The notes: a model not told the origin generated them from the sequence alone. Counted from the stretch's first letter, positions 37,001 to 60,321 are shown. The stretch: DNA of 64,000 bases from Malachius bipustulatus (GCA_910589415.1 OU342634.1:40044723-40108722); one strand, 5' to 3'. Numbers and translations are program-made.

Positions 37001-40000
37001 GGACTGGGTTTATGGATACAGAGGAAGAGACTGCAGATCGAACTTATATTTCCTGCCCACAGGCGAGATGGTGTATTTTGTCGCCGCCGTGGTTGTGCTT
37101 TACAACGTCGAGGAGCAAAATCAAAGGCATTATCTTGGACATACCGATGATGTTAAAAGGTGGGTTCAACTTTGTGATTATTCAGTTTTTTCAATAATTA
37201 GGGATCTTTTCGAATTTTGGGCATGCACAAGTTTTCTTCAATATACACTTATTTTGTGCAACAAACTACCAGTAGGTATAATCCAGAAGACTTTCCTTCA
37301 TAGTAAAATTTCCCTAAACTGGATAAGTGTCAAGTTGAAATGTAACAAGGTGTAGCTTATGCTAACTCATTTATTTTTCAACATTCACAACTGAACAATT
37401 TTTTTGAAATTGTAATAATTGATTCTGGGCTGTTGTTCCGTGGTCTATTGAAGATTTGCTCCATGGAGTTTTGGGAGCTGCATTTTCCCCTTAAATATCA
37501 AGAACGTTACCGCGAATCCCACTTTCCAAAATTGTACCTAACCTACGACAACTAATTTCTTAAATGTATTAAATGGCATTTTATTTGCAGCATCGCAATC
37601 CATCCGAATAAGATGTTGGTTGCAACTGGTCAATGTGCCGGGCATGATAAGAGGGATTCAAGGGTAAGCCAATCGATTTTTTTAATTTTAGAAAGTTTTA
37701 GGAAGTTTAATGATTTCTTTAGGCGCACATAAGAATCTGGAATTCTGTGTCGTTGCACACTCAAGCTGTGATAGGTATGAATGATTTCGAGGTGTCCGTT
37801 TGCTGTTTGTCATTCAGCAAAGCTGACAGCGGGGCCCTTCTACTAGCAGTTGACGAAGCCCCGGACCATAATTTGTCCGTATGGGACTGGCAGAAAGGCG
37901 AAAACGGATACAGAATCACCGAAACCAAGGTAATTAATTATAACATCTCAAACAGCCCTACTTGTAATTTTACTCACCCCGACTTATTTGCAGTGTTCTG
38001 TGGACACAATCGTGGCAGCTGAATTTCATCCTCTAGATCGCAACGTAATCGTCACGTGCGGCAAATCTCACATAGCTTTCTGGACACTGGATGCGGGAGG
38101 CACCCTTTATAAGCGAATGGGCATTTTCGAGACAAGAGACAAGCCAAAGTATGTTACTTGCGTAGCTTTCCTGCAAACCGGCGAGACAATAACGGGCGAT
38201 TCCAATGGTAACCTGGCGATTTGGGGACGAGGCACCAACACGATCTGGAAGTTCATCAAAAATGTGCATGAGGGTTCGATTTTTTCGATTTGCGTGCTCA
38301 AAGACGGCAGTATTATCACCGGAGGAGGGAAAGATGGGAGATTGGTGCAATTTGATTCTACTTTGCAGAGAACCGGAGAGGAATGTCAGGTAGATATGCG
38401 GGAGTTTTGATTTGGTGAGGAGCTAATCGATTCGTTTCAGATTGAGGGTCATTACGGGGGCATTCGTGTTGTATCTGAAGGACCGGGATCGCAGCTTCTT
38501 TTGGGTACAACCCGTAATTGTATCTTAACTGGTACGACTGAGCTGGGTTACCAGCCTATTATTCTGGGCCATTTCGATGAACTCTGGGCTTTAGCGCCCC
38601 ATCCCAATGTCCAACAATTCGCAACTGCTGGTTACGATAAGGTTCTGCAGTTATGGGATTCACTGTCTCATAGTATCTTGTGGAGTAAAGATATCGGGGT
38701 AAGAATCTGATTAAACTTTTAAGAACCTATTTTGACCTATAAGAATTCAGCAGGACTGAAAATTGTGATTTTTTTCCTGGTAAATCGAAATTTTTGTGTT
38801 GTTATAAAAAAGCATTTTTTCCAGGAACAAGCACAAAGTACCGCTTTTTCAATGGACGGTTCGGTTTTACTGGTTGGTGGCATTTCTGGGAAATGGATGA
38901 TTTTTGACACCGTAACTCGTGAGCTTTTAGGAGAACACGTTGATGGTAACGAACCCATTCAGGTTATCCAGTTCTCCCCGGACGGTACAATGGTCGCGAT
39001 AGGATCCAGAGATAACCAGATTTACATCTATCAGGTTTCAAACGACGGGCAAAAATTCAGTCGCGTAGGAAGATGTTCCGTAAGTAGGACGTGTTTCTTG
39101 GAGAGTTGGTCGATTTAAAATTTTACTAATTTCAGGGTCACTCAAGTTTCATTACGCACATCGACTGGGCTTCTGATAACCAGACTTTGAGGAGTAATTC
39201 TGGCGATTATGAGCTCTTATATTGTGAGTTATTTCTCCTTTAAATACAATATCATTCTGGAGAGTCTACCTAACATAATAATTTACATTAATTGCTTGTA
39301 GTTGGTGGTACTTTTTAATAATTCTGTGTTGTTATAGAAAAAGTAGAGTACACAACACGAGTTGTAATTATAGTTAACTAACATTATTAATCAAACATGT
39401 ACCTACTTGTGCTTACTTCAATATTGATTTGTTACTTATTGCCACTCTTGTTATGTAATGCCAATGCGTCATTTGAAATGTTGTATAAAATTTCTTGTAA
39501 TTTTTTAAAGGGAATGCTGGGACATGTCGACAGATTCCTCAGAGTTCAATGATGAGGGATGTGGAATGGGCAACCAATACGTGTGTCTTGACTTTTACCA
39601 CGATCGGTATTTGGCCTGAGAACAGTGACGGTTCTGATATAAATAACTGCGATCGTAGTCATGATGGTAAGCTTTTGGCTACTGCTGATGATTTTGGAAA
39701 AGTGAAACTCTACAATTATCCAGTTGTTCACCCAAAGGTAAGTTATATATTGTTCTTATTGTCTTGGTGCATTATTGAGCATCATGCATGGAATATTTCA
39801 ATAACATCATAAAACAGGCAGCTTAAAATTATTTCTGAACATGGATTAGTTGTTTTTTATTTTTATGGGACTAAGGAACCAGTTTACCCTGTATGAAATT
39901 GACTTATTTGATTGGTGCTATTAACAAATTGGCACCACCGACTTAATACACTTTTTCAGTATAAAATAAACATTTTAACATCCAATTAAAAGTTTTATAA

Positions 40001-40351
40001 GACCGGTTGGAAGTCTGCTTAGTTCAATTTTTGATCATCCAATTTTTTTTTTAAATCCACCAATTTATATCAAATCTTTTCTTAACTCATTGGATAAAAA
40101 ATTTTTTAAATCAATTTTATTGTTAATAAGGAAGAATTATATAAATTAAGATATTAAGTACCTATCATTCGTTCTACATGACCATAACCTTGTGCTTCTT
40201 TTTACTAATTTTTGTTCTTTTTCAGTCTTTATGTCATTCATATGGTGGTCATAGCAGCCACGTTACTGCTGTCAGTTTTCTGTACGAAGACACCCGACTT
40301 GTTTCAATTGGAGGAAAGGATACAGCAGTAATGCAGTGGACGGTTTCATAA
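9898..40351 (+). CDS. EML: EMAP/EML-family microtubule-associated protein (HELP domain plus WD40 repeats), whole spliced CDS
   Basis: This gene encodes a cytoplasmic EML-type protein; the family binds tubulin and microtubules through the HELP/TAPE domain. Coding exons (GT-AG, phases agree): 9898-10009, 21570-21890, 23335-23545, optional 23717-23788, 36854-37159, 37591-37663, 37723-37929, 37994-38389, 38441-38698, 38825-39079, 39136-39223, 39511-39737, 40226-40351. Without the optional exon this gives 859 codons, normal for EMLs. Residues ~38-85 form a coiled coil (trimerisation segment), then a Ser/Pro-rich linker, then HELP (~215-316) with LRGRP and VYGYRGRDCRSNLY, then WD repeats forming the double propeller, with VWDWQK, TCGKSH, GHFDELW and NSGDYE, ending at ISTGGKD-like VSIGGKD. 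The ATG at 9898 is the first in frame after a stop at 9826. The first intron contains an antisense CCDC112 gene. Family membership is close to certain; which vertebrate EML is the nearest paralogue is not decided. Confidence 0.96.
10322..11760 (+). repeat. Dispersed ~620-base repeat, cluster 1
   Basis: Two head-to-tail diverged copies share TTTTGAAACGGCTC, CTCAAATGCAACA, AAATTTCAGTCCCCTAGATTG, GATACCCTGTAG and CACGCCACTGGC words. The same unit recurs at 14700-16660. The unit is probably a mobile or satellite-like sequence; no coding capacity. Confidence 0.7.
11928..12066 (-). repeat. Degenerate TTTCCACTATT array (copy 3, inverted)
   Basis: Reads GGAAATAACT and AGTGGAAATAAATTGG on +. It ends against an (AATC)n stretch and the foldback element at 12115. 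Confidence 0.55.
12069..12093 (+). repeat. (AATC)n microsatellite, possible LINE tail
   Basis: Five tandem AATC units followed by TTTTATTGG. On the minus strand this reads CCAATAAAAGATTGATTGAT, a form common at insect LINE 3' ends. Confidence 0.6.
12115..13117. mobile_element. 1003-base foldback element flanked by TA
   Basis: The ends CAGGGTGCACCATGTATCC and its inverted copy are preceded and followed by TA. The arms (about 12115-12560 and 12680-13117) are complementary over ~440 bases. No ORF. The TA flank and CAGGG end suggest mobilisation by a Tc1/mariner-type transposase. Diverged half copies occur at 32600-32780, 34690-34870 and 60710-60965. Confidence 0.85.
13524..13708 (-). repeat. 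Degenerate TTTCCACTATT array (copy 4, inverted)
   Basis: Reads GTGGAAATA, GGAAATAATG and GTGGAAATAATTT repeatedly on +, about 400 bases to the right of the foldback element at 12115-13117. Confidence 0.55.
13710..14690. other. EML intron 1, nothing recognised
   Basis: AT-rich intron sequence without supported features. Confidence 0.3.
14700..16660 (+). repeat. Dispersed ~620-base repeat, cluster 2
   Basis: Contains at least two more copies of the 10322-11760 unit, with the same GCGCATCAATCGCA start word, GCCGCCATTTTGAAA, CTAGATTGAAAACTG and GGACACCCTGTAGAAGTAACG. A GC-richer ~190-base insert (15262-15448) interrupts one copy. Confidence 0.7.
16506..16557 (+). repeat. (TA)n-type microsatellite
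   Basis: Nearly pure alternating AT with a few AAATATA steps, inside the second repeat cluster. Confidence 0.9.
17213..17990. mobile_element. Composite foldback element with nested TIRs
   Basis: The left arm (17213-17474) and right arm (17731-17990) are inverted copies over ~260 bases, starting TACATATAC and TGCTTCCCAAAAGTAAC. Inside both arms a second terminus TACAGGGTGATGCGCG occurs (17343 and, inverted, ending 17863), suggesting an element inside an element. Two similar ORFs, one on each strand, are reflections of the arms and not genes. Confidence 0.8.
17521..17600 (+). repeat. Short TTTAATTTAATAGACAG-like tandem repeat
   Basis: Several partial units of AATTTAATAGACAGAT lie in the loop of the foldback element. 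Confidence 0.5.
18044..18214. mobile_element. Hairpin MITE-like element
   Basis: The outer arms AAAAATTGCGCGC / GTGCGCAGTTTTT and AGCGAAAAC / GTTTTCGCT, plus an inner inverted pair GAACAGCAGATGAGGGG / CCCCTCAACTGCTGTTC, make about 170 bases of near-continuous foldback. Confidence 0.7.
18221..19700. other. EML intron 1, downstream flank of CCDC112
   Basis: AT-rich sequence. A word GCACTTAAATGGTAAA at 18224 recurs with one change near 18515, bracketing about 280 bases with short unsupported ORFs. Confidence 0.3.
19706..20923 (-). CDS. CCDC112: CCDC112-like coiled-coil protein, intronless and nested in an EML intron
   Basis: This is a single 405-codon ORF, close to the length of vertebrate CCDC112 (around 446 residues). 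The vertebrate protein is reported at centriolar satellites and in ciliogenesis. Matching blocks in order: GDHQVFLKYRNKYKN (~135), ELSRDDILNHEQWYSKY (~165), KKEAIKQWK (~185), long Lys/Glu-rich coiled coils (~230-345), QFQIRDQMYVIKKR, then the C-terminal SKLYEPTEQWLRKI and HVPEWRKQ. An Asn/Lys-rich low-complexity linker (~203-225) separates the two coiled halves. The ATG at 20923 has A at -3. The gene lies on the opposite strand to EML, wholly within its intron 1. Lack of introns could be ancestral or reflect retroposition; the frame is open from end to end, so it looks functional. Confidence 0.92.
   Translation of the reverse strand: MQELGDIYECKKKISTIFTALEIVKNSIQHQNLKEPNNLHIFKMRMSQIQENIQNFRLKTKCDLEILKREEKDLSEELEYYNGKVSKWSAPIKKDFCISQSIKQKSTPIEVCKEVKDYIDFVATNGQDDGWLEGDHQVFLKYRNKYKNMDKIIEKLQKILPELSRDDILNHEQWYSKYSELQARKKEAIKQWKESTQNTKETNKKETNNNNNASSENLNKKIIPPKKNEEMQHKLSQWKAEKAEKSKRDKEIKQARDDAIRKMRQKEKENQDYVRTLVEEWKRRKSSHAQLLDYQMKVQELQNRTHKAKQANKQIKQFQIRDQMYVIKKRTKSHKKSNQKEEKCLKISKLYADVPSKLYEPTEQWLRKISRINQDILKNNFTQVNFITNIQKLHVPEWRKQINVT
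19716..19721 (-). terminator. Poly(A) hexamer inside the last codons of CCDC112
   Basis: The minus strand reads AATAAA across the Ile-Asn codons eight bases before the TAA stop. If used, cleavage 15-25 bases on would leave almost no 3' untranslated region. No closer downstream AATAAA is obvious. Confidence 0.4.
20924..21569 (-). promoter_or_regulatory. Presumed CCDC112 upstream region
   Basis: The 650 bases between the CCDC112 start and EML exon 2 must contain the promoter of the nested gene. No clear TATA or initiator was found. Confidence 0.3.
21570..21890 (+). CDS. EML: EML coding exon 2, coiled-coil trimerisation segment
   Basis: The exon is preceded by a pyrimidine-rich tract ending TTTTGCAG and followed by a GTATAA donor. 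It encodes an amphipathic helix (VSDLERKVLEQGDELTCLK and the following leucine-rich heptads) that matches the N-terminal coil conserved in vertebrate EML1-4, then a basic, Ser/Thr-rich stretch. It is much richer in G+C than the surrounding intron, as expected of real coding sequence here. It starts in phase 1 and ends in phase 1. Confidence 0.92.
22190..23230 (+). repeat. ~220-base tandem repeat, four diverged units
   Basis: ATATAATTTCTCGAGGGTGT words start near 22271, 22637, 22858 and 23078; units also share GCTACCTCAGGAACGAGGGT and AAGTAAAGCCCCCAAAAA. The first interval is longer because of an insertion at 22469-22595. Confidence 0.85.
22469..22595. mobile_element. ~127-base inverted-repeat insertion in a tandem repeat unit
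   Basis: The arms TATGTTGAAATTTTGTCTTC (22466-22485) and its inverted copy (22551-22571) lie at or near its ends. Compared with other units of the array, the host sequence AAATTACAATTATG is present before (22455-22468) and, with one change, after it (22596-22609), as a target duplication would look. Confidence 0.6.
23335..23545 (+). CDS. EML: EML coding exon 3, Ser/Pro-rich linker
   Basis: The exon encodes a low-complexity linker rich in Ser and Pro (SSSSVSPIPSPSPRATPLP, then KRWSSTGDFNQNN) between the coil and HELP domain, where vertebrate EMLs also carry disordered Ser-rich sequence. It follows an ACAG acceptor and ends at AAA|GTAAGT in phase 2, which matches both the optional exon at 23717 and the HELP exon at 36854. 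Confidence 0.85.
23717..23788 (+). CDS. EML: Candidate EML cassette exon (24 codons)
   Basis: The exon is 72 bases, bounded by CCTTAG and GG|GTACGT, and is open in the phase required by both neighbours (2 in, 2 out). Including or skipping it therefore keeps frame. It would encode FSTKSFLNLYTRTNSF followed by PSPNYKHG, a Ser/Thr-rich continuation of the linker. I have no homology support; the call rests on splice sites, length and phase. Confidence 0.5.
23800..25500. other. EML intron, nothing recognised
   Basis: AT-rich. A G-run (GGGGAGTGGGGGGGGGGG) lies near 25477. Confidence 0.3.
25510..26225 (-). pseudogene. Remnant of R1/LOA-type LINE ORF2 C-terminus
   Basis: Minus-strand pieces read AYRTVATETVLAVKGMPQME, then WTERKWGEVGLYVTKDLTGH and GVFETY, the region after the reverse transcriptase in R1-like LINEs (the RAYRTVS..A and LTGHG words). 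Stops interrupt the frame, so it is dead. It lies antisense in the EML intron. Confidence 0.6.
26226..28390. other. EML intron, nothing recognised
   Basis: AT-rich with TAGGTAGGTACCTA words near 26365 and 27650. Confidence 0.3.
28390..28480 (-). mobile_element. Truncated SINE tail
   Basis: About 80 bases (ACCATACCCGCAAATCGGGC then GTAGGCTACCTCTCGCATAT) match the 3' part of the intact SINE at 60019-60321, in the same orientation. The tRNA-like head is missing. Confidence 0.75.
28620..29690. mobile_element. ~1.07-kb TIR element
   Basis: The left end ACACTTTTTGGGGTTC (28630) and right end GGAACCCCAAAAAGTGTT (29661) are inverted copies, and the match continues inward for ~90 bases (AACCAGTCATTAGC / TTTCAAAATTTTACAA). 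Internal short ORFs have no known domain. Confidence 0.7.
29691..31429. other. EML intron, nothing recognised
   Basis: AT-rich, no supported feature up to the putative internal promoter. Confidence 0.3.
31430..31677 (+). promoter_or_regulatory. Putative internal EML promoter and 5' leader
   Basis: This stretch contains CG-bearing segments (GGCCCGGCGAC, CTCCCGGAAAGTGGGAGAG, ATACGCGGGATC) in otherwise very AT-rich intron DNA, with an initiator-like TCAGTG about 50 bases before the short first coding exon. CTATATAAAC at 31661 is too close to the ATG to act as a standard TATA box for it. Promoter activity is inferred from composition and from the in-phase short exon. Confidence 0.45.
31678..31685 (+). 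CDS. EML: Alternative first coding exon of EML (short form)
   Basis: ATGCCTAG is followed directly by a GTAATA donor. It ends in phase 2, exactly the phase needed by the HELP exon at 36854, so the product would read MPRTRDAVFNEDD and run 647 residues. The ATG has A at -3. About 250 bases upstream the base composition rises in G+C (31430-31600) compared with flanking intron, and a TCAGTG initiator-like sequence lies at 31626-31631. EML-family genes are known to make forms with and without the coil. That this ATG is used is inferred. Confidence 0.6.
31690..33510. other. EML intron with a decayed foldback fragment
   Basis: 32600-32780 resembles the left arm of the 12115 foldback family (CTGAAAAAACTAAAATATCGAG then TTTTTTATTATTG). 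A hairpin, AGGCTCATTAGGCTAACGGGC with a diverged inverted partner, sits at 33265-33350. Confidence 0.4.
33517..34100. mobile_element. 584-base TIR element
   Basis: The ends TTATTTACATCCGCGGCT (33517) and AGCCGCGGATGTAAATAA (ending 34100) are perfect inverted copies over 18 bases and continue imperfectly (CTACAGTTTCA / TGAAACTTAG) for ~30. No transposase ORF. Confidence 0.8.
34101..36413. other. EML intron with one decayed foldback half copy
   Basis: 34690-34870 resembles an arm of the 12115 family (GAGCTATCCATTTGACA, CAACTTCTGTTTTGC). The rest is unassigned. Confidence 0.35.
36414..36622. mobile_element. 209-base hairpin element just before the HELP exon
   Basis: The arms CATTCAACTTAGTGG.. 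and GTTAAATG are inverted copies; inner GGTGTGGATGTGTGGAAGGGG pairs with CCCCCCTCCACACC, and ACCAGGTATAA with TTATACCTGGT. It lies 230 bases upstream of the HELP exon acceptor. The overlapping ORFs on both strands are reflections of it. Confidence 0.75.
36854..37159 (+). CDS. EML: EML HELP-domain exon
   Basis: This 102-codon exon carries the HELP (hydrophobic EML protein) segment, which forms part of the first propeller and is needed for tubulin binding in characterised EMLs. Visible hallmarks are IYLRGRPIVLYAP, LKLDWVYGYRGRDCRSNLY, LPTGEMVYFVAAVVVLYN and HYLGHTDDVK. The acceptor is TTGATAG|G and the donor AG|GTGGGT. Both the long and the predicted short EML forms would include it. Confidence 0.96.
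37591..40351 (+). CDS. EML: EML WD40/TAPE propeller exons (eight exons)
   Basis: Exons 37591-37663, 37723-37929, 37994-38389, 38441-38698, 38825-39079, 39136-39223, 39511-39737 and 40226-40351 encode consecutive WD-type blades of the tandem propeller. Signatures in order: IAIHPNKMLVATGQ, VRIW-like HIRIWNS, LSVWDWQKGENG, VTCGKSHIAFWTLD, TGDSNGNLAIWGRGTN, GGGKDGRLVQFD, LLGTTRNCILTGT, GHFDELWALAPHP, HVDGNEPIQVIQFSPDG, GHSSFITHIDW, SNSGDYELLYW, GIWPENSDGSDIN, DDFGKVKLYNYP and GHSSHVTAVSF. Introns are short, unlike the 5' half. The stop is TAA at 40349. Confidence 0.96.
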
Positions 40352-40900
40352 GCACATTACTCGTACCTAATGGTTTTAATATAATAGAAAGCATTTTAAA
40401 AGTTGAAATAAATGGCCTTAATAACTATCACATATAGTTTCTGTGTTGTGTCTTTCAGATAAACGTGTTTTAAAGAGTTATATTTTGAATATAATAAATA
40501 TTTTTAAATATTTAATAATATGTACTAGCAAATTTTGATCGAGTCACAAAGTATTGAACCTGAATGTGACCACGTTTTGAATTTAATTAAGTCTACTTTT
40601 GTCACTGTGTGATACAATTCCACAATTATTATTATTGAACTTATTAAAATTGGAATTCTATAATTAATTGTAATATCTCACCTGTATAGTTATTATTATA
40701 CAGAAATTCATTTTAGTGCCACTATTGTTACTGTCATTAGAAATTCATTCCTGCTACTATTAAATAGGTAATTAAGCATTTTAAAGTAGATCTATTTAAA
40801 ACAATATTTTTAGAATGTATATTTTCAGTTTTATTTATATTTTGTTATATTTAAAGATTATGTGATATAATAAATAATATTAAAGTATTAAAACTGATTC
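40352..40900 (+). terminator. EML 3' untranslated region and poly(A) signals
   Basis: The region after the stop is AT-rich with no ORF. An AATAAA hexamer lies at 40407-40412, only ~56 bases after the stop, and further AATAAA hexamers follow near 40496 and 40870. Which is used cannot be told from sequence. The pecanex 3' end approaches from the other strand. Confidence 0.5.
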
Positions 40901-42805
40901 TTTCTCTTTTCCATTCTCAAAACCAATGAAATCATAAATTCAATTTTCATAGATTCATTTTTCTCAAAAAATTAAGTTAACAGAGGCCCGGTTTACATTA
41001 ACAGTCGATTCAAGCATTTTGCACCACTCATCATGGGTCTATAAGACATTTTTTAAAGTTTTTTCAATTTAGTTTACAGGAGAGTGGACGGAACTTGAAA
41101 AACTTGAGTAAAATCCAAGTTTGATTTACTTTATTTCCAATACAATAACAAAATAACTTAGGCCTTTTAAAAAATTAGTGTATGGAGAAGCCTAATAAAT
41201 ACCTTCATAACATCTAATATGAAATATGTTACAATATAGTAATAACAATAATAGGTACATAAAATTCTCTCAAAATTAGTGGCATGTCTCATATACTCAA
41301 ACCAAACAAGAATTTTGCTTTATAAATAAAAAATTTATAAAAATTAAAACTAATTCCAAGCAATAATCAATATAGAGGTTTTGAAAAAGTGTTACAATAC
41401 AAGTAAAAAAAGTACAGTACAATATTATTTTTTGTCAAACGAAACAGAAAAATCATAACGATAGTTATCTTTAAATGAATGCTAAATTACTGAGTAAAAG
41501 TTTGCGAGTAAAAAAAACCGCTAAAGTGACAAATTATTTACACTTAAAAAATCAGTCTATATTTAAGGCAACCATGTAACAATTATATATCTCTGTATAA
41601 ACACTTATAATAAGCTTAAATATTTACAAGAACATCATCATATAGCATTAAAATTTCTTTGGACGTCTAAATGTATTAAAAATTTTGATAGAAACAACTG
41701 TCTAGAGAATATTTTCCCTATGTATGACGAAAAGTGTTACGACATTGTATATATTTCTTCTATGAGTGCAAGTGGTTGTTTGACTCTTACTTGTTTTTGT
41801 TCAATTTAAAAAAGCAACAAAATTTGTACTTGCAGAGAATTCGGGAAAGAAAGTAGGTCCATTTCAGAGTTGTTTGAGATGTGAATTCGAATCAAGACTA
41901 TATGAAATATGACTTCTATCAAGAAAAATATTATCAAAATTAGTTTTGAACTTGAAAAATGGTTGTGGTCTTTGATTTGATAGTCGAGGAACAGTTGGAG
42001 AAAGTGTAATAGACTTCTTTGATCGATTTCATCTTGACACAATCTTTTATTAATGGAATTGCTGAGAAAATATTCTATTAATAATATATTACACTATGGT
42101 ATCTATTTTCAAAATAATTTTTACATATTCTTCATTTTTATTCAAGTAGCATGCCATGTATTTTTGCAACCCAAGTTACATAGGCAGCACACTATAATGA
42201 TAGTCTTCTCTATTTACAGATTTTTTTATTATACATAAATAAGACCTAAATAGTGATATGCTATTACATTAATAATAATTATTAACCATAAAGGTTTCGA
42301 AAATAGAAGTTTATTACATTAATAATCAACAATTGGACAGTTCTACTAGTATAGCTTCTAGTTCCAGAAGCTTGGAAGTAAGAAGGCTCGGTTCTGAGCT
42401 TGACCACCAATCACTTTATTAATATAAAGAGATATGTCTGAAAGTAGTCAAAAAAAAAAGAAACGATACACACACTGTAGAAAATATTCTCTAATTATTT
42501 ATAATTAATAAAATTATGGACTTGATTGGCTACTCAAAATAAAACAAAATTACCCATCTGTAACAAAAATTAAATAAATAAGTCTGCAAGTAATCTATTT
42601 AAAAATGTAAGTACAATTTTAAGACCGTTCAGGTCAAAATTCGCCTAACCTAAATTCAACAATTTCACCACCTCTTTTCATAAAAATTACACTGAATCGA
42701 ATTTCTCTAATATCACCCAAATTGGAAAACGAAACCGCCATCGTTTTCATCAATCTTATTTTCGATAATTTCTGTGGCCTTCGTAAAGACACAGGAACAC
42801 CTGTG
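40901..42805 (-). terminator. pcx 3' untranslated region (extent uncertain)
   Basis: About 1.9 kb with no supported ORF separates the pcx stop from the EML 3' end. Minus-strand AATAAA hexamers occur near 42413, 42045 and 41130-41135. If the last is used, the two convergent genes end within a few hundred bases of each other. The site actually used cannot be decided here. Confidence 0.4.
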
Positions 42806-58530
<15,725 letters not shown>

Positions 58531-58549
58531 TCATTCCAACATTATGTGT

Positions 58550-58708
58550 TTAGAAGAAACGCGGGATATACTGAACGTAGTAAACGGGAATGTCATCGAA
58601 TAATAGAACGGATTTGTTATTATCAACATCAACAACTAGCTCCATACCATTTTGCCAATCCATCAGCTGTGATGATGCACTTGGACTGATATCAAAACAC
58701 TTCTTCAT
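58550..58708 (-). CDS. 52-codon upstream ORF in the presumed pcx leader
   Basis: It begins MKKCFDISPSASSQLMDWQ and ends VQYIPRFF, with a protein-like hydrophobic/acidic C-terminal half (ELVVDVDN, LLFDDIPVYYV). It stops 37 bases before the pcx ATG. Its ATG has A at -3 and overlaps the TGA of a tiny preceding ORF (MRGR) as ATGA. I do not recognise the peptide. It could be a translated small protein, a regulatory upstream ORF, or chance; expression from the same mRNA as pcx is inferred from position only. Confidence 0.4.
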   Translation of the reverse strand: MKKCFDISPSASSQLMDWQNGMELVVDVDNNKSVLLFDDIPVYYVQYIPRFF

Positions 58709-59146
58709 CTTCCTCTCATTATTATTAAATTCGTAAGATCGCTAAGATTTGAAACACTACAGGATTATAGATAGTAGACAACGACTGTATTAAATGATAA
58801 TTTCACTACACAATTATTAGTAAATAGTATTTAAAATTCTACTTCTCACACATTCTTATAGTATAGTTCGTCTTCGCTTCGGTATTATTATTTTTTATCC
58901 ATCATCCATCAATCTCCAATCCATTTATTCCATTTCTTTTTCTTTACATTTCAGTTCAGTTCAGTACTTCAGTTCAGTATCCAGTATCAGTATCAGTTCA
59001 GTTCAAGATTTTCCTATGGCCTTCCAACCTTTTTGTATGTAGTCACTCAAGATTCTAGAATTGTTGCGCGAGAGCCAGTTCACAGAAATCTGTCACCTTT
59101 TCCTGCCATTGCTATGACGTAGTCGCGAGTCTTAATATTTTGTATT
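58709..59146 (-). promoter_or_regulatory. Presumed pcx promoter region
   Basis: It lies between the upstream ORFs and a mobile element. 58952-59012 carries a run of CAGTTCAGT and CAGTATCAGT words on +, i.e. ACTGAACTG on the gene strand. No TATA box is evident on the minus strand. Confidence 0.35.
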
Positions 59147-59859
59147 ACGCCGCGTCCTAGCTGCATCCGGGGACTGCGTTGCGTGCGTGCGTTGCGGGGA
59201 ACGATTAAAATAAAACACATGCAAAGCAATGGGAGTGTCCTCAGTAGACGCGTTTGCCCGCAAAGTCGTACGATAAAACGACACCGCAACGCACGCATTG
59301 TTTCAAATTGAAATATTTAGTTTTTTCATCTGTCAAAATCTTGCGATTTTTGCGGCGGGCCGGAAATTTTTTTACTTTCGTTTGCCTTCGTGCCAAAGCG
59401 AAACATTTTGTGCAATAAGAGAAATCTATTTTACAAGAACAAGAGTCAAGGTACACTGGGAATGTGAAAATGTCTCGAATTTAGGCTTTTAAAGTAAGTA
59501 TGAGGTCTATTAACTTCTATTGTAGACCTATTTTTATTTAACCTACCTGCTATTTATCTATCTATCAAATCTATACCTATTTCTATAGATTACTTGCGTC
59601 TTATTGTTTCTTTCTCTTAAGTAACATGTTTCTTTCTGTGATTTTTAAGTCTTTCAAGCTCCAACAACCTACTGGTTTCCAAATTAAAACGTATTTCATC
59701 TGAAGCTGCACCAGAAATAGTTGGATTGGAAACCATTTTCTCGCCCGCACCGCACGCATTCAGTTAGGACACACTCAAAATTTCTCGTGCGATTTTGCGT
59801 TGCGTGCGTTCCCCGCATCGCACGCAACGCAGTCCCCGGATGCAGCTAGGACACGGCGT
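59147..59859. mobile_element. GC-rich TIR element upstream of pcx
   Basis: The ends ACGCCGCGTCCTAGCTGCAT and (inverted) ACGCCGTGTCCTAGCTGCAT continue as CCGGGGACTGCGTTGCGTGCG for ~55 bases. Internal GTTGCGTGCGTTCCCCG-like words repeat. There is no transposase, and the target duplication is not clear. Confidence 0.8.
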
Positions 59860-60018
59860 TACACTGACACAATATGAAAAATTCATATTGTAAACATCGG
59901 TTTCACGAATAAAAACAATGCAGCAGGGCTTGTAACAACGTCAAATCAAATGACGCGTTATGAAGGCTTGACTTTCCACGATGAGCATTGTATTGCTAAA
60001 GTTAAATTAAGTTGTACT

Positions 60019-60321
60019 TCTTCAAGTGCCATACCCGCATATCGGGCGTAGGCTACCTCTCGCATATGTCTGTGGTGCGCGAGCTATCAGTTTACACAGA
60101 CATATGGGACCTCCCTTTTTATTGCCGGAGTCCGAACGGCACTGTTTGAGAGGTTTTACTAGGCAAGGGTACTTGTGGTGGTTTGCCATTGCCTTCCACA
60201 AGGTGGATCCCGATCTTGGCTCGAGAAACACAACAAATAGTTGTCGGCTGCTGGTGAGTTTCGAACCAAGGTATATCGGCACGGCGGACCAACGCGCTAT
60301 CCACTGCGCCACGGAACCCAC
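60019..60321 (-). mobile_element. Intact tRNA-derived SINE with 11-base target duplication
   Basis: Read on minus, the head starts GGGTTCCGTGGCGCAGTGG with an exact A box (TGGCGCAGTGG, 60301-60311) and B box (GGTTCGAAAC, 60258-60267). The body contains GGAAGGCAATGGCAAACCAC and CTTGCCTAGTAAA, resembling RTE/BovB-type sequences. The tail ends TATGGCACTTGAAGA. TAAGTTGTACT lies on both sides (60008-60018 and 60322-60332). The promoter would drive minus-strand RNA polymerase III transcription. Confidence 0.9.

Noticed and set aside
41806..42042. 78-codon minus ORF
   Set aside because: It lies in the presumed pcx 3' untranslated region and has low-complexity hydrophobic composition.
60301..60321. 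tRNA gene on the minus strand
   Set aside because: A and B boxes are present but the sequence does not close a tRNA cloverleaf of ~73 bases and continues into a SINE body with target duplication.
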